Assembly: GCF_042676185.1 (NCBI RefSeq)
Contig: NZ_JBHTJT010000046.1
Coordinates: forward strand, 163,899 to 227,898
Length of the DNA: 64,000 bases
Direction: 5' to 3'
DNA from: Tropicimonas aquimaris
Lineage (GTDB): Bacteria; Pseudomonadota; Alphaproteobacteria; Rhodobacterales; Rhodobacteraceae
In this document: piece after piece, positions 36,732 to 45,736 of the stretch
Numbering within the stretch: position 1 is the first letter of the stretch
Layout: each line of letters begins with the position of its first letter
Notes under the pieces: generated by a model
Databases searched by the model: none
What the model was told of the DNA's origin: nothing
What the model saw: the letters and a program-made list of their open reading frames with translations, nothing else
Program-made: the position numbers and the translations under genes

Positions 36732-39700
36732 TCAGGTGCGGAAAACCCGGTAGATCGCCGGGATCACCAGCACCGTCAGAAGGGTCGAACTCAGAAGCCC
36801 GAACAGAAGCGACAGCGCCAGCCCCTGGAAGATCGGATCGGCCAGGATCACAGCGGCGCCGATCATGGCCGCCACGGCCGTCAGCAGGATCGGCTTGAAG
36901 CGGATCGAGCCGGCCTCGATCAACGTCTCGACCTTGTCTTTCGACGGGTCCGCGTGCCGGATGAAATCGACCAGCAGGATCGAGTTTCGCACGATGATGC
37001 CCGCAAGCGCGATGAAGCCGATCATCGAGGGTGCCGAGAACGGTGCGTTGAACAGCCAGTGCCCGGCCATGATCCCGAGGAAGGTCAGCGGCACCGGCGT
37101 CAGCACCACAAGCGGCAGCAGGAACGAGCCGAACTGCGCCACCACGAGGATGTAGATGCCCAGCAAAGCCACGGCGAAGGCCGCGCCCATGTCGCGGAAG
37201 GTGATCCAGGTCACCTCCCATTCGCCATCCCAGAGCAGGGTCACGACGCTTTCGTCCTCGGGCTGGCCGTTGAGGCGGATCTCGGGCTTCGTGCCCTCTT
37301 CCCACTCCATGGCGTCCAGCACCTCGGCCACGGCGAGCATGCCATAGAGCGGCGCCTCGAATTCGCCCGCCAACTCGCCCATCACCATTTCGGCCGCGCG
37401 TCCGTTGTGACGGAAGATGGGGAAGGAGGCGCTTTCCTCCGCGATCTCGACGACGTCGCCCAGTTCCACCACGCCGCGCGCACCGGGAAGGACGTTGGCC
37501 GGGATCGGGGTGGAGAGGAACCTCTCGTCGACCACGCGGTCGGATTTGTCCCGCTCGATGGTGATAGGGATCGGGTAGCGGCCGTCGCCGCGATGCGAGT
37601 AGCCCACCGTCGTGCCGGCATTCAGGATCCCGAGCGTGTCGAAGACGTCGCTCTCCTGGACGCCGAAGAACTCGAGCTGGTCGCTGGAAATCGTGGCCCT
37701 GAGCCGCCGCGGCTGGACGCCGAAGCTGTCGTCCACGTCGACCACGAAGGGAACCTCCTCGAAGGCCGCGCGGATTTTCTCCGCAGCCGCGCGACGTGTC
37801 TCTCCGTCGGGGCCGTAGACCTCGGCCAGGAGGGTCGCGATCACCGGTGGCCCCGGAGGCGGCTCCACCGTCTTGAGGCTGGTGCCCTCCGGCACCTCGA
37901 TCCCGGCAATCCGCTCGCGGATCTCCAGCGCGATGTCGTGGCTGGTCCGGTCGCGGTCGGTTTTCGGGGTCAGGTTGACCTGCACATCACCCATCTCCGG
38001 CCGCGCACGCAGGTAATAGTGCCGCACCAGCCCGTTGAAGTTGAAGGGCGCCGCGTCGCCGGCATGGGTCTGCGCCGAGACCACCTCGGGCAGTTCCAGA
38101 ACTACACGCGCCACCGCCTGTGCGACCGCGTCGGTCTCCTCCACCGAGGCGCCTTCCGGCAGGTCGATCACCACCGAAAGCTCCGATTTGTTGTCGAAGG
38201 GCAGCAGTTTGACCGTCACGTCGCGGGTGTAAAGCGCGGCCAGCGAGCCGAACGACAGCGCCGCCGCGAGCAGCAGGAAAACCAGGCTCCCGCCCTTCGT
38301 CCGCAGAAGCGGCCGGGCGACAGCGGCATAGATCCGCCCCAGTGCGCCACCATGATGCGCACTGCCTTCGGGGTCGTGCGCCGGCGCGCGCCCCGCGATC
38401 TTGACCATCAGCCATGGCGTGATGATCACCGCCACGAAGAAGGAAAAGATCATCGCGGCGGAGGCGTTGGCCGGGATCGGGCTCATGTAGGGGCCCATCA
38501 GTCCCGAAACGAACAGCATCGGCAGCAGCGCCGCCACCACGGTCAGCGTCGCCACGATGGTCGGGTTGCCCACCTCTGCCACGGCGCGGATCGCCTTGGT
38601 GACGCGGTCGGCCTTGTCCGGCATCGCCCAGTGGCGGGCGATGTTCTCGATCACCACGATGGCGTCGTCGACCAGGATGCCGATCGAGAAGATCAGCGCG
38701 AAGAGCGACACCCGGTTGAGCGTGTAGCCCATAATCCATGCCGCGAAGAGCGTGAGCAGGATGGTAACAGGGATCACGATGGCGACCACGATGGCCTCGC
38801 GCCAGCCGATGGCAAAGAGCACCAGAGCGACGATCGAGACGGTGGCGAGGCCGAGATGGAACAGCAGTTCGTTGGCTTTCTCGTTCGCGGTCTCGCCGTA
38901 GTCGCGCGTGACCTCGACATGCACGCTGTCGGGGATCAGCTCGTGTTCGAGTTCGTGGACACGGTGCAGAATCCCTTCGGCCACGACCACCGCGTTGGCG
39001 CCGGCGCGCTTGGCGATGGCGAGCGTCACCGCCGGAGTACGGGTGATGGTGCCGTCCTCCGCCCGGGTCACATTGGCGACGATGCGGTCCGACGTGTCGG
39101 GCACGAAGCTCACGTCGGCCACGTCGCGCACATAGACCGGGCGCTCATCGCGGGTGGTCAGCAGGAGGTTCGCGACCTCGGACGGGACCTTGAGTGTCTG
39201 ACCGGCCACGAGCGCGATCTGCTCGCCGCCGTCGCGCACCAGCCCGGTCGAGAAGGCGCGGTTTGCCCCCTGCACCTTGCCGGCGAGTTGCTGAAGCGTG
39301 ACGCCGTAGAGCGCGAGCCGCTCCGGGTCCGGCGCGATGCGGATGGCTTCCGGGGCCTCGCCGACGATATAGGTGAGGCCCACGTCCGGGATCTTGGCGA
39401 CCTCGACCTGCAGTTCGCGCACGATGCGCGTCAGGTCATTCGCCGTCACCTCGCTCTGTGGGTCAGCCGGCGTGAGGGTCAGCGAGACGATGGCGACATC
39501 GTCGATCCCGCGGCCGACGATCAGCGGGTCGTCGATGCCCACAGGGATCCGGTCCATGTTGGCCCGCACCTTCTCGTGCACCCGCAGGATGGCCGAGTCC
39601 GAGGAGGTGCCCACCAGGAACCGGGCGGTGACCATCGCGTAGTCGTCTGCGGTCTGGGAATAGACGTGCTCCACGTCGTTGATGCCCTTGACGATGGTCT

Positions 39701-39938
39701 CCATCGGCTCGGTCACCAGCTTCATCGCGTCCTCGGCCTTGAGCCCGGGCGCCTGGATGTGGATGTCGACGAGCGGAACCGAGATCTGCGGTTCCTCCTC
39801 TCGCGGCAGGCTGACAAGGGCGATCAGGCCAACCGCCAAGCTGGCGAGGATGATGAGCGGGGTCAGCGCGGAACGGATGAAGGCGCTGGTCAGGCCGCCG
39901 GCAATGCCGCGGCGCATGGGATCGGACTGGTCACTCAT
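36732..39938 (-). CDS. RND (HAE1/AcrB-type) efflux transporter
   Basis: 1068-residue proton-driven inner-membrane pump with the twelve-helix, two-large-loop RND plan. The TM4 motif GILVDDAIVV holds the Asp pair of the proton relay. The N-terminal helix is followed by PREEEPQISVPLV, a form seen in a divergent branch of AcrB-like pumps. It overlaps the adaptor gene by eight bases. No outer-membrane factor or regulator gene is adjacent, so substrates and the TolC partner are unknown. Confidence 0.9.
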   Translation of the reverse strand: MSDQSDPMRRGIAGGLTSAFIRSALTPLIILASLAVGLIALVSLPREEEPQISVPLVDIHIQAPGLKAEDAMKLVTEPMETIVKGINDVEHVYSQTADDYAMVTARFLVGTSSDSAILRVHEKVRANMDRIPVGIDDPLIVGRGIDDVAIVSLTLTPADPQSEVTANDLTRIVRELQVEVAKIPDVGLTYIVGEAPEAIRIAPDPERLALYGVTLQQLAGKVQGANRAFSTGLVRDGGEQIALVAGQTLKVPSEVANLLLTTRDERPVYVRDVADVSFVPDTSDRIVANVTRAEDGTITRTPAVTLAIAKRAGANAVVVAEGILHRVHELEHELIPDSVHVEVTRDYGETANEKANELLFHLGLATVSIVALVLFAIGWREAIVVAIVIPVTILLTLFAAWIMGYTLNRVSLFALIFSIGILVDDAIVVIENIARHWAMPDKADRVTKAIRAVAEVGNPTIVATLTVVAALLPMLFVSGLMGPYMSPIPANASAAMIFSFFVAVIITPWLMVKIAGRAPAHDPEGSAHHGGALGRIYAAVARPLLRTKGGSLVFLLLAAALSFGSLAALYTRDVTVKLLPFDNKSELSVVIDLPEGASVEETDAVAQAVARVVLELPEVVSAQTHAGDAAPFNFNGLVRHYYLRARPEMGDVQVNLTPKTDRDRTSHDIALEIRERIAGIEVPEGTSLKTVEPPPGPPVIATLLAEVYGPDGETRRAAAEKIRAAFEEVPFVVDVDDSFGVQPRRLRATISSDQLEFFGVQESDVFDTLGILNAGTTVGYSHRGDGRYPIPITIERDKSDRVVDERFLSTPIPANVLPGARGVVELGDVVEIAEESASFPIFRHNGRAAEMVMGELAGEFEAPLYGMLAVAEVLDAMEWEEGTKPEIRLNGQPEDESVVTLLWDGEWEVTWITFRDMGAAFAVALLGIYILVVAQFGSFLLPLVVLTPVPLTFLGIMAGHWLFNAPFSAPSMIGFIALAGIIVRNSILLVDFIRHADPSKDKVETLIEAGSIRFKPILLTAVAAMIGAAVILADPIFQGLALSLLFGLLSSTLLTVLVIPAIYRVFRT

Positions 39939-40911
39939 GGTGCGCCACCAGTGTCTCGCCGCCCTTCAGCCCGGACAGAACCTCTATGGCAGGCGCACCG
40001 TCGAACTCGACGGCTTCCCCAAGGACGATCGTGCGCTGCACTGGCGCCCCGTCCGGTCCCGCCACGGTGACGAAATCGAGCCCCATGCGCGAGGTCACGG
40101 CCTGGGGCGGCACGATCACGGCCTCGGTCATGCCGACGGGCAAGCGCACCGGCACGCGGGCGTCGACGAAATCCTGGCTCAGGCCCTCGACCTCGACATC
40201 CGCGATCACCCGGCCGTTCTCGATCTGCGGATAGATCTTTGCCAGGGTGCCAGTCTGCGTTTCCGCTCCGCCGCCGATCCGGATCTCGGCCCCCTGCTCG
40301 AGGAACCCCGCGTGGCGCTCCGGCACCGCAAGGCGCAGGAAGAACCCGCCGCCGCCGATGGTCGCGATGGTTTCGCCCGGCATGACGACGGTTCCGGCGG
40401 TTACCGGCACATTGAGCACCGTGCCCGACAGCGGCGCCAGCACCGCGCCCTCGGATTCCTGCTGGAGCAGCACCTCACGGTTCGCCTCGGCGGCATCGAT
40501 CTGGCCGGTGATCACGTTCACTTGCGTGCGCAGGGAATCGAGGTTCTGTGCCGTCGTGACACCGCGTTGCAGCAGGCTTTCGCCCCGCCCCTGCTCCGTC
40601 CGGGCGTTTTCGAGCTGCGCCTGGAGCGATCGCAGCTGCGCGTCCACGGCGCCAAGCTGCAATGCCAGCTTCTCGTCGCTGACGGTGGCGATCAGGTCGC
40701 CCTCTTCCACCCGCGATCCCTCGGCAACGCCAAGCTCCACCAGCGTCCCCCCAAGACGCGAGCGCGCGGGTATGCTGTCGCGGGTCTCGATGCGCCCGAA
40801 AACGGCCTTCCACTCGGGGATTTCCACCTGACGTGCCTGCATTGCGTCTTGCGCCTCGGCGGCGAGCGGCAGGGTCAGGGCGAGCAAGAACGGGATGATG
40901 TGACGTGGCAT
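39931..40911 (-). CDS. RND efflux periplasmic adaptor (membrane fusion protein)
   Basis: 326-residue HlyD/AcrA-family adaptor. The signal peptide MPRHIIPFLLALTLPLAAEA is preceded by AGGAGGT; the open frame upstream of it is not used. A barrel-sandwich hybrid domain brackets a coiled-coil hairpin (about residues 85-145), then a beta-barrel. It links the RND pump to an outer-membrane channel. It is the first gene of the pump operon, with a 228-bp AT-richer promoter gap upstream. Confidence 0.88.
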   Translation of the reverse strand: MPRHIIPFLLALTLPLAAEAQDAMQARQVEIPEWKAVFGRIETRDSIPARSRLGGTLVELGVAEGSRVEEGDLIATVSDEKLALQLGAVDAQLRSLQAQLENARTEQGRGESLLQRGVTTAQNLDSLRTQVNVITGQIDAAEANREVLLQQESEGAVLAPLSGTVLNVPVTAGTVVMPGETIATIGGGGFFLRLAVPERHAGFLEQGAEIRIGGGAETQTGTLAKIYPQIENGRVIADVEVEGLSQDFVDARVPVRLPVGMTEAVIVPPQAVTSRMGLDFVTVAGPDGAPVQRTIVLGEAVEFDGAPAIEVLSGLKGGETLVAHHE

Positions 40912-41095
40912 TCGGGACCTCCTGTCCAACCGGCGATCGCCAACATATGCTATTTTGTGAATATTTATCAAGCCCCACCGGGCGAGTCGCGGAGCGAAGC
41001 ACTGGGAACATCGGAAGCCTACGCCTCAAACGCCCGGAAAACAGGGGTTTGGCCTGCCACATCCCGTCGCAGTGCGGGGTCCGGCGCAGCCGAAA

Positions 41096-41114
41096 GGCGG
41101 CGCATCGCGCCGCC
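41096..41114 (-). terminator. Stem-loop after the cytochrome b561-type gene
   Basis: Perfect 8-bp stem GGCGGCGC / GCGCCGCC with a 3-nt loop, 26 bases past the stop codon on the minus strand and followed by TTTCGG. Confidence 0.6.
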
Positions 41115-41139
41115 CTCCAGTCTTTCCCGCGCTTCTGCC

Positions 41140-41802
41140 TCAGGCGACAGGCTTGATCCGGCCGGGTTCGTCGGCCTCCAGGTAGGCCTCTTCCGCCGGT
41201 GTCAGTTCGATGTCGTCATAGCCCGTGAACATCGGCCGGATGTGCTGCCAGACCGAATGGCCGGTGGTCATCAGGTAGAGATGCATGACAATGAACGACA
41301 GGATCCCGAAAGCCGCGAGCACGTGCAGGTTGCCCACGATCTCGATCCAGAACCCGGACCCGGCCGCCGGCTCCCACAGGCGATAGGTCAGGTAGGCGAT
41401 GCCGGTGATCCAGATCGTCGGGAAGATCAGCAGCTTGAGCGCCAGGTAGGCCATCGCCTGCAACGGATTGTGCTTGCGCCAGTAGGCCTTGCGGTAGGGG
41501 TGCTTCTCGCCCTTGAAGATGCCGAAGGAGTAGAAGCGGATCACCTGCCACAGCCCATCCGACGTCGGCACGTAGTGCTTCCAGGTGCCGGTGGTGAAGT
41601 GCCAGAAGATCGCGAAGACCCACAGCACCATCAGCAACAGCGCCGAGTAGGTGTGCACCACCACGGCCTGATCGTAGGGGATCATCTCGTGGATGCCGTA
41701 GAGCCGGAACCCGGTGAAGGTCATCACCAGCACGAGCACCACCTGGCCCCAGTGCCAGAACCGTTCGAATGGCGGGTAGATCTTGACCAAACGTTCGGAC
41801 AT
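41140..41802 (-). CDS. Membrane di-heme cytochrome b (b561/thiosulfate-reductase cyt b-like)
   Basis: 220-residue integral membrane protein with four or five helices and conserved His in FERFWHWGQ, VVVHTYSALL, VGNLHVLAAF and MHLYLMTTGHS, the pattern of cytochromes b that pass electrons between quinone and periplasmic enzymes (HupC, PhsC, FdnI type). It starts one base after the octaheme cytochrome stop codon, so the two are co-transcribed and presumably form a complex. A stem-loop follows it. The direction of electron flow is not known. Confidence 0.85.
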   Translation of the reverse strand: MSERLVKIYPPFERFWHWGQVVLVLVMTFTGFRLYGIHEMIPYDQAVVVHTYSALLLMVLWVFAIFWHFTTGTWKHYVPTSDGLWQVIRFYSFGIFKGEKHPYRKAYWRKHNPLQAMAYLALKLLIFPTIWITGIAYLTYRLWEPAAGSGFWIEIVGNLHVLAAFGILSFIVMHLYLMTTGHSVWQHIRPMFTGYDDIELTPAEEAYLEADEPGRIKPVA

Positions 41803-41803
41803 C

Positions 41804-43447
41804 TCAGTGCTCCTTCATGTTCTTGCGGCCGAGAAAGCGCATGATCGCGTGGCCGATGATGCCGAGAAGCGTCAGCGCAAGGATCACGGCGCCCAGCTTG
41901 CCGCCCGGTCCCATCGGGTTGGCGCCCGGGATGTGGATGCCGGCGATATTCGCGAGGCGGCCGTTCTCCTTGTGGCACTCCTCGCATTGCACCGCATCCT
42001 TGGCAGGGGCGACCATGTGGGTGATGGGCCAGTACATCTCCGTCTCGACGAAGTCGTATTCACCGGAGAACTCGGTGCCGGAAGCCTTGGCGCCGGCCTC
42101 GAAGGATTTCACCCAGTCCCACTTGCCCCAGTACGCCGTGTCTGAGCCCGGACCGAACAGGTGCGGATAGAGCAGCCGGTTGCGAACCGTGTCGTAGGGT
42201 TGCTTGCCGCGCATGACCTTAAACGGCCAGATGCGGCTCGCTTCGTCGTCCTGGCTGCCCTCGATCATGTTGACCTCGACGATGCCGGTCGGATCGATGT
42301 CCATATCGGCATTGGCGTACTCAACCTGGCCGTCGAACCAGAAGTATTCCGGCTGGGCGTTCTCGGCCCATTCGAAATCGCCTTTCATCGTGTCGTAGGT
42401 GGGGAACCCCTTGCCGGTGCTGGACTCGAAGCCCTTCTTCTTCATCGGTTTGCCGTCGTCGCCCATCTGGCCGGCGGTCGACCAGTCCCACATGGTCTTG
42501 GTCGGAGCGCCACCCTTGGCGTACTCGGGAATGTGGCAGGTCTGGCAAGCGATCTTGTCGCGGTGGCTGTTCAGCTTGAAACCGATCAGGGTCAGGCTGT
42601 CGTGCGGTTCGGTGTCATGGCAGCTTTCGCAGGTTGCCACGTCCCGCCGCTGGCCAGGAAGCCCCGCGCCCTCGGTATCTTTCGCCGTCACGTTGTAGCG
42701 AGATCCGTGCCAGAGGTGCTGGTCGGACACGTGGCATTCCGAACAGGTGAAGTTCAGCCCGTCGGAGGCCATGTGAACGTCGATATCCTCGGTCGGGTTG
42801 TGCAGCACCGACGAGAGATCCCCGTGTTTCACGTTGTCGCCGCCACCACCGTAGAAGTGGCAGTTGCCGCAATTGTCGCGGTCAGGCAGTCCGACGCTCT
42901 GGGCGACCAGCTTGAGGTCCACCGGCTGGGCCGGCTTGCCCATGTTGGTCATGGCGCCTTCCTTGACCTCCTTGCCGAAGGGCTGGCCGGCGCCGGCGGG
43001 GATCTTGGCGTAGGTGTCGGACTTGTCGTGGCAGACAAGGCAGTCGACCGCATTGGCTTCCTGCGGCGGAGGCTCGTTCATGTCCTTCCAGCCGAAGCCC
43101 ACGTGGCAGGAGGTGCAGCGCGGTTCGTTGGCTGCGACACCGACGCAATAGGAGTTGATGACATTGTTCTTGCCGAGGTCCTGACCGGTTATCGGGTGCT
43201 CGTAATCCCAGGTCCAGTGGATCGACTGCTTGACCTGGTCCGAGGCCTCGGTGTGGCAGGTCAGACAGGCCGCCGTGACCTCCGGGCCGCTGGCGAACTC
43301 CTTCTGGAGCACTTCCACCTTCGAATGGTCGACCGTCGTGCCGGAGCCCTTGTCCGGCGGCACGGCCGCCTCTTGAGCCGCCACGGCTCCGACTCCTCCA
43401 AGAGCGAGAGCGAGGCTGACGATTGCCAACGTCTTTCCGGGTAGCAT
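41804..43447 (-). CDS. Octaheme c-type cytochrome, tetrathionate reductase (OTR) family-like
   Basis: 547-residue exported cytochrome with eight heme motifs: CLTCH 61-65, CTSCH 111-115, CLVCH 136-140, CGNCH 193-197, CSECH 235-239, CESCH 273-277, CQTCH 301-305 and CEECH 488-492. A signal peptide occupies the first 24 residues and a C-terminal helix (about 518-535) anchors it, a feature not required by soluble OTR. GGAGGG precedes the ATG at 43447. The family reduces tetrathionate, nitrite or hydroxylamine in vitro in Shewanella; the physiological substrate here is unknown. It is paired with a membrane cytochrome b. Confidence 0.85.
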   Translation of the reverse strand: MLPGKTLAIVSLALALGGVGAVAAQEAAVPPDKGSGTTVDHSKVEVLQKEFASGPEVTAACLTCHTEASDQVKQSIHWTWDYEHPITGQDLGKNNVINSYCVGVAANEPRCTSCHVGFGWKDMNEPPPQEANAVDCLVCHDKSDTYAKIPAGAGQPFGKEVKEGAMTNMGKPAQPVDLKLVAQSVGLPDRDNCGNCHFYGGGGDNVKHGDLSSVLHNPTEDIDVHMASDGLNFTCSECHVSDQHLWHGSRYNVTAKDTEGAGLPGQRRDVATCESCHDTEPHDSLTLIGFKLNSHRDKIACQTCHIPEYAKGGAPTKTMWDWSTAGQMGDDGKPMKKKGFESSTGKGFPTYDTMKGDFEWAENAQPEYFWFDGQVEYANADMDIDPTGIVEVNMIEGSQDDEASRIWPFKVMRGKQPYDTVRNRLLYPHLFGPGSDTAYWGKWDWVKSFEAGAKASGTEFSGEYDFVETEMYWPITHMVAPAKDAVQCEECHKENGRLANIAGIHIPGANPMGPGGKLGAVILALTLLGIIGHAIMRFLGRKNMKEH

Positions 43448-43913
43448 GAACGGGTCCCTCCATCTCCAGGCGGCGCGGGCGCACCTGACCGCTTCCAGAG
43501 ATACAGGGACGAGAAACGCCCCGCCTTGATCCAACACAAATTATGAATATTTGAATATTCCCGAGTGAAACAAAAATATATTTCGAAAATGCGCCTATTT
43601 CCGACCGTCAGAGCCATCAGGACGACAACCGGTAACGCCAACACAATTTATTCTATATTTGAATTGCTTCTTTTGCGTCATGCACACGCATTTTCCCTGC
43701 CCAAATCGCCCGTTTCGGGCACCTTCGGCCCTTTCGCTTCACCAGCAATTCCGAGGGCAAACATCGCCGATTCGCCTGCAGGAGTGTTGCATTTTCTCTT
43801 GCCCCGAACCTGAAGCAGCACGTCGCCGTCTCGACGGCATCAACAGGCCACACCGCGGAATAAACCAGCAACCCATATGCACCTTGAAAACGGTGTTGTC
43901 CGCCCCTTGCCCC
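43448..43913. other. AT-rich intergenic region upstream of the octaheme operon
   Basis: 466 bp without a convincing gene. Positions about 43526-43700 are strikingly AT-rich compared with the surrounding genome. The region holds a perfect 7-bp palindrome GAATATT-TG-AATATTC (43545-43560) and a related TATATTTGAAT near 43655. It is likely the promoter region of the octaheme operon and also contains the 3' end flank of the RpiR gene. Confidence 0.6.
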
Positions 43914-44792
43914 TCAGTCGGGAGACCGGAACAGCCGGGTCGTCGAGAACATGGCTTCGAGCTCCTCGATCCGGTGGCGGCTCTGCTCCCAACGGGCGCG
44001 CTGCACCTCGGCAATCAGCGCCTCGACGATGAGCATGATTGCGATGGTGGAGTCCCAGCTCGACGGCACTTCCACCTGGGCATGGAAAACATGCTGGGCG
44101 ACCTTGCCGATGGGCGAGCCCCACTGGTCGGTGAACAGCACGAGCTTGCAGCCCCGCTCGCGGGCAAGCGTCGCCAGCCGGAACATGTCGCTCTCGTAGC
44201 GGCGAATGTCGAACAGCACGAGCGTCGCCGTCTCGTCCATGTCGAGGATGTACTGCGGCCAGACATTCACCGAATTGCCGATCTGGGTGACGTTCGGGCG
44301 AATGATCTGCAAGTGGTTGAAGAGGTAGTCGGCATTCGACCGGGTAATCCGGCCGCCGGCGACATAGACTTGCCGCCTGGTATCCGCCAACAGGCCGGCG
44401 ACGGCATCGAATTGCGCCCTGTCCAGCCGTTCGAGCGTGTGGCGCAGGTTGTCGGCAACGGCCTCGGCAAAGCGGTTGACGGCGTGCTCGTCACTGCACC
44501 CGGAAGCCCAGTCCTCGTGCTTGGAGATCGGCTTCTTGATCTGCGCCGCCACCTCGTCCCGCAGCGCCTCCTGAAGCGTCGGGAAGCCGTCGAACCCCAG
44601 CTTGCGCGCCATGCGGATGACCGTCGGGGTGGAAACCTCCGCCGCGGTGGCGAAGCGCGTGATCGATTGCAACCCGACCATGGGATAATCGCGCAGCAGG
44701 ACATTCGCGAGCTGCAGTTCCGAACGGGTCAGCTCCGACATGTTGTCCTGCAGAAGCTGCTTCACCGTTTTCCTGGGGACGGTTCCGGACAC
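43914..44792 (-). CDS. RpiR family transcriptional regulator (HTH_6 + SIS)
   Basis: About 292 residues. The N-terminal HTH (ANVLLRDYPMVGLQSITRFA, then VSTPTVIRMARKLGFDGF) is followed by a SIS sugar-isomerase-like ligand domain (VAGGRITRSNADYLF, then ETATLVLFDIRRYESDM). The start is uncertain: GTG at 44792 keeps the usual N-terminal helix, ATG at 44741 would be shorter, and the longest frame runs into promoter sequence. RpiR proteins usually sense a phosphorylated or small metabolite. It is divergent from the catabolic genes at 44889 onward and probably controls them. Confidence 0.85.
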   Translation of the reverse strand: MSGTVPRKTVKQLLQDNMSELTRSELQLANVLLRDYPMVGLQSITRFATAAEVSTPTVIRMARKLGFDGFPTLQEALRDEVAAQIKKPISKHEDWASGCSDEHAVNRFAEAVADNLRHTLERLDRAQFDAVAGLLADTRRQVYVAGGRITRSNADYLFNHLQIIRPNVTQIGNSVNVWPQYILDMDETATLVLFDIRRYESDMFRLATLARERGCKLVLFTDQWGSPIGKVAQHVFHAQVEVPSSWDSTIAIMLIVEALIAEVQRARWEQSRHRIEELEAMFSTTRLFRSPD

Positions 44793-44835
44793 GACCTGCC
44801 TGCGTTCATAACATATTTTACAGGCTAGGATCGCC

Positions 44836-44853
44836 CTGTAACGATGTCTACAG
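44836..44853. promoter_or_regulatory. Candidate RpiR operator
   Basis: CTGTA-ACGATGTC-TACAG, an inverted repeat with 5-bp arms in the divergent gap between the RpiR gene and the amidohydrolase gene. A further TTACAG at 44818-44823 is an inverted copy of CTGTAA. Position fits an operator for both directions; there is no direct proof. Confidence 0.4.
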
Positions 44854-44888
44854 AAATCTTGTTGACAGGTCAGGAACGGGTCTGACCA

Positions 44889-45710
44889 ATGGGAACCATG
44901 ATCCAAACGACCGAGTCATCCCTGCTCGGGCCGAAAGAAGGCCCGCCCGTCCGCACCCTGAATGCGGGCGGCGGTGGTGACTTCGTGCTGGTCTGCGAAC
45001 ATGCCTCGCGCTTCATCCCGGCCGCCCTGGGCGAGCTTGGGCTGGACGAGGAAGCCAAGCATTCCCACGCCGCCTGGGACATCGGCGCCCGCGACCTGGC
45101 TGTCGAACTGATGGCGGAGCTCGACGCGCCACTTGTCGCCGCGCGGGTCTCCCGGCTGGTCTACGATTGCAACCGCCCGCCCGAGGCCCTCGACTCCGTC
45201 CCCGCCCGGAGCGAGCGTTTCGAGATTCCCGGCAACCGGGACTTGACCGCTGCCGCCCGCGAACAACGCGCCAGCGAGATCTACGCCCCCTTCCGCAAGG
45301 AACTGACCAGCACGCTCGACCGGCGCAAGGGGCCTGCCCTGCTGGTGACGATCCACAGTTTCACGCCCGTGTACATGGGTCGCCCACGCGAGGTCGAGCT
45401 GGGCCTGCTGCATGACGCCGACGCGCGGATGGCCGACGCGATGATGGCGATCGCCAGCCGTCACACCGGGATGACCACGGCGCTCAACGCGCCCTACGCC
45501 GCGAGCGACGGGGTTACCCATACCTTGCGGGACCACGGGGTCGCGCGAGGCCTCTCCAACGTGATGATCGAGGTGCGCAACGACCTCATCGACACGCCGT
45601 CGGGCGTGCACAGGGTGGCAGCAGAACTGGCCGGCATGCTGCGGGAGATCACCCCTCCCCTGCTCGCTGATACGGCCGCGCCGGCCACCGCAGAGACCAC
45701 AACGGACTGA
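44889..45710 (+). CDS. N-formylglutamate amidohydrolase family protein
   Basis: 273-residue Zn-dependent amidohydrolase (HutG/FGase family): the LVCEHASRFIP motif supplies the first metal ligands, VYDCNRPPEA and TIHSFTPVYMG follow, and SNVMIEVRNDLI lies near the end. Canonical members hydrolyse N-formylglutamate in histidine breakdown, but no hut gene is nearby. In this cluster with a glutamine-synthetase-like ligase it might release glutamate from a glutamyl or acyl intermediate (inference). It is the first gene of the plus-strand catabolic cluster. Confidence 0.82.
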   Translation: MGTMIQTTESSLLGPKEGPPVRTLNAGGGGDFVLVCEHASRFIPAALGELGLDEEAKHSHAAWDIGARDLAVELMAELDAPLVAARVSRLVYDCNRPPEALDSVPARSERFEIPGNRDLTAAAREQRASEIYAPFRKELTSTLDRRKGPALLVTIHSFTPVYMGRPREVELGLLHDADARMADAMMAIASRHTGMTTALNAPYAASDGVTHTLRDHGVARGLSNVMIEVRNDLIDTPSGVHRVAAELAGMLREITPPLLADTAAPATAETTTD

Positions 45711-45736
45711 CAGGCAGGAAGACGAACGGGCCGGAC

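Noticed and set aside
36711..40070. Plus-strand open frame of 1119 codons antisense to the RND pump
   Set aside because: Same antisense pattern; the minus-strand frame is a full RND transporter with intact motifs.
43526..43539. TTGAT-CCAA-CACAA upstream of the octaheme operon as an FNR box
   Set aside because: Only the left half matches; the right half CACAA lacks the ATCAA/GTCAA core. Not enough to claim FnrL control.
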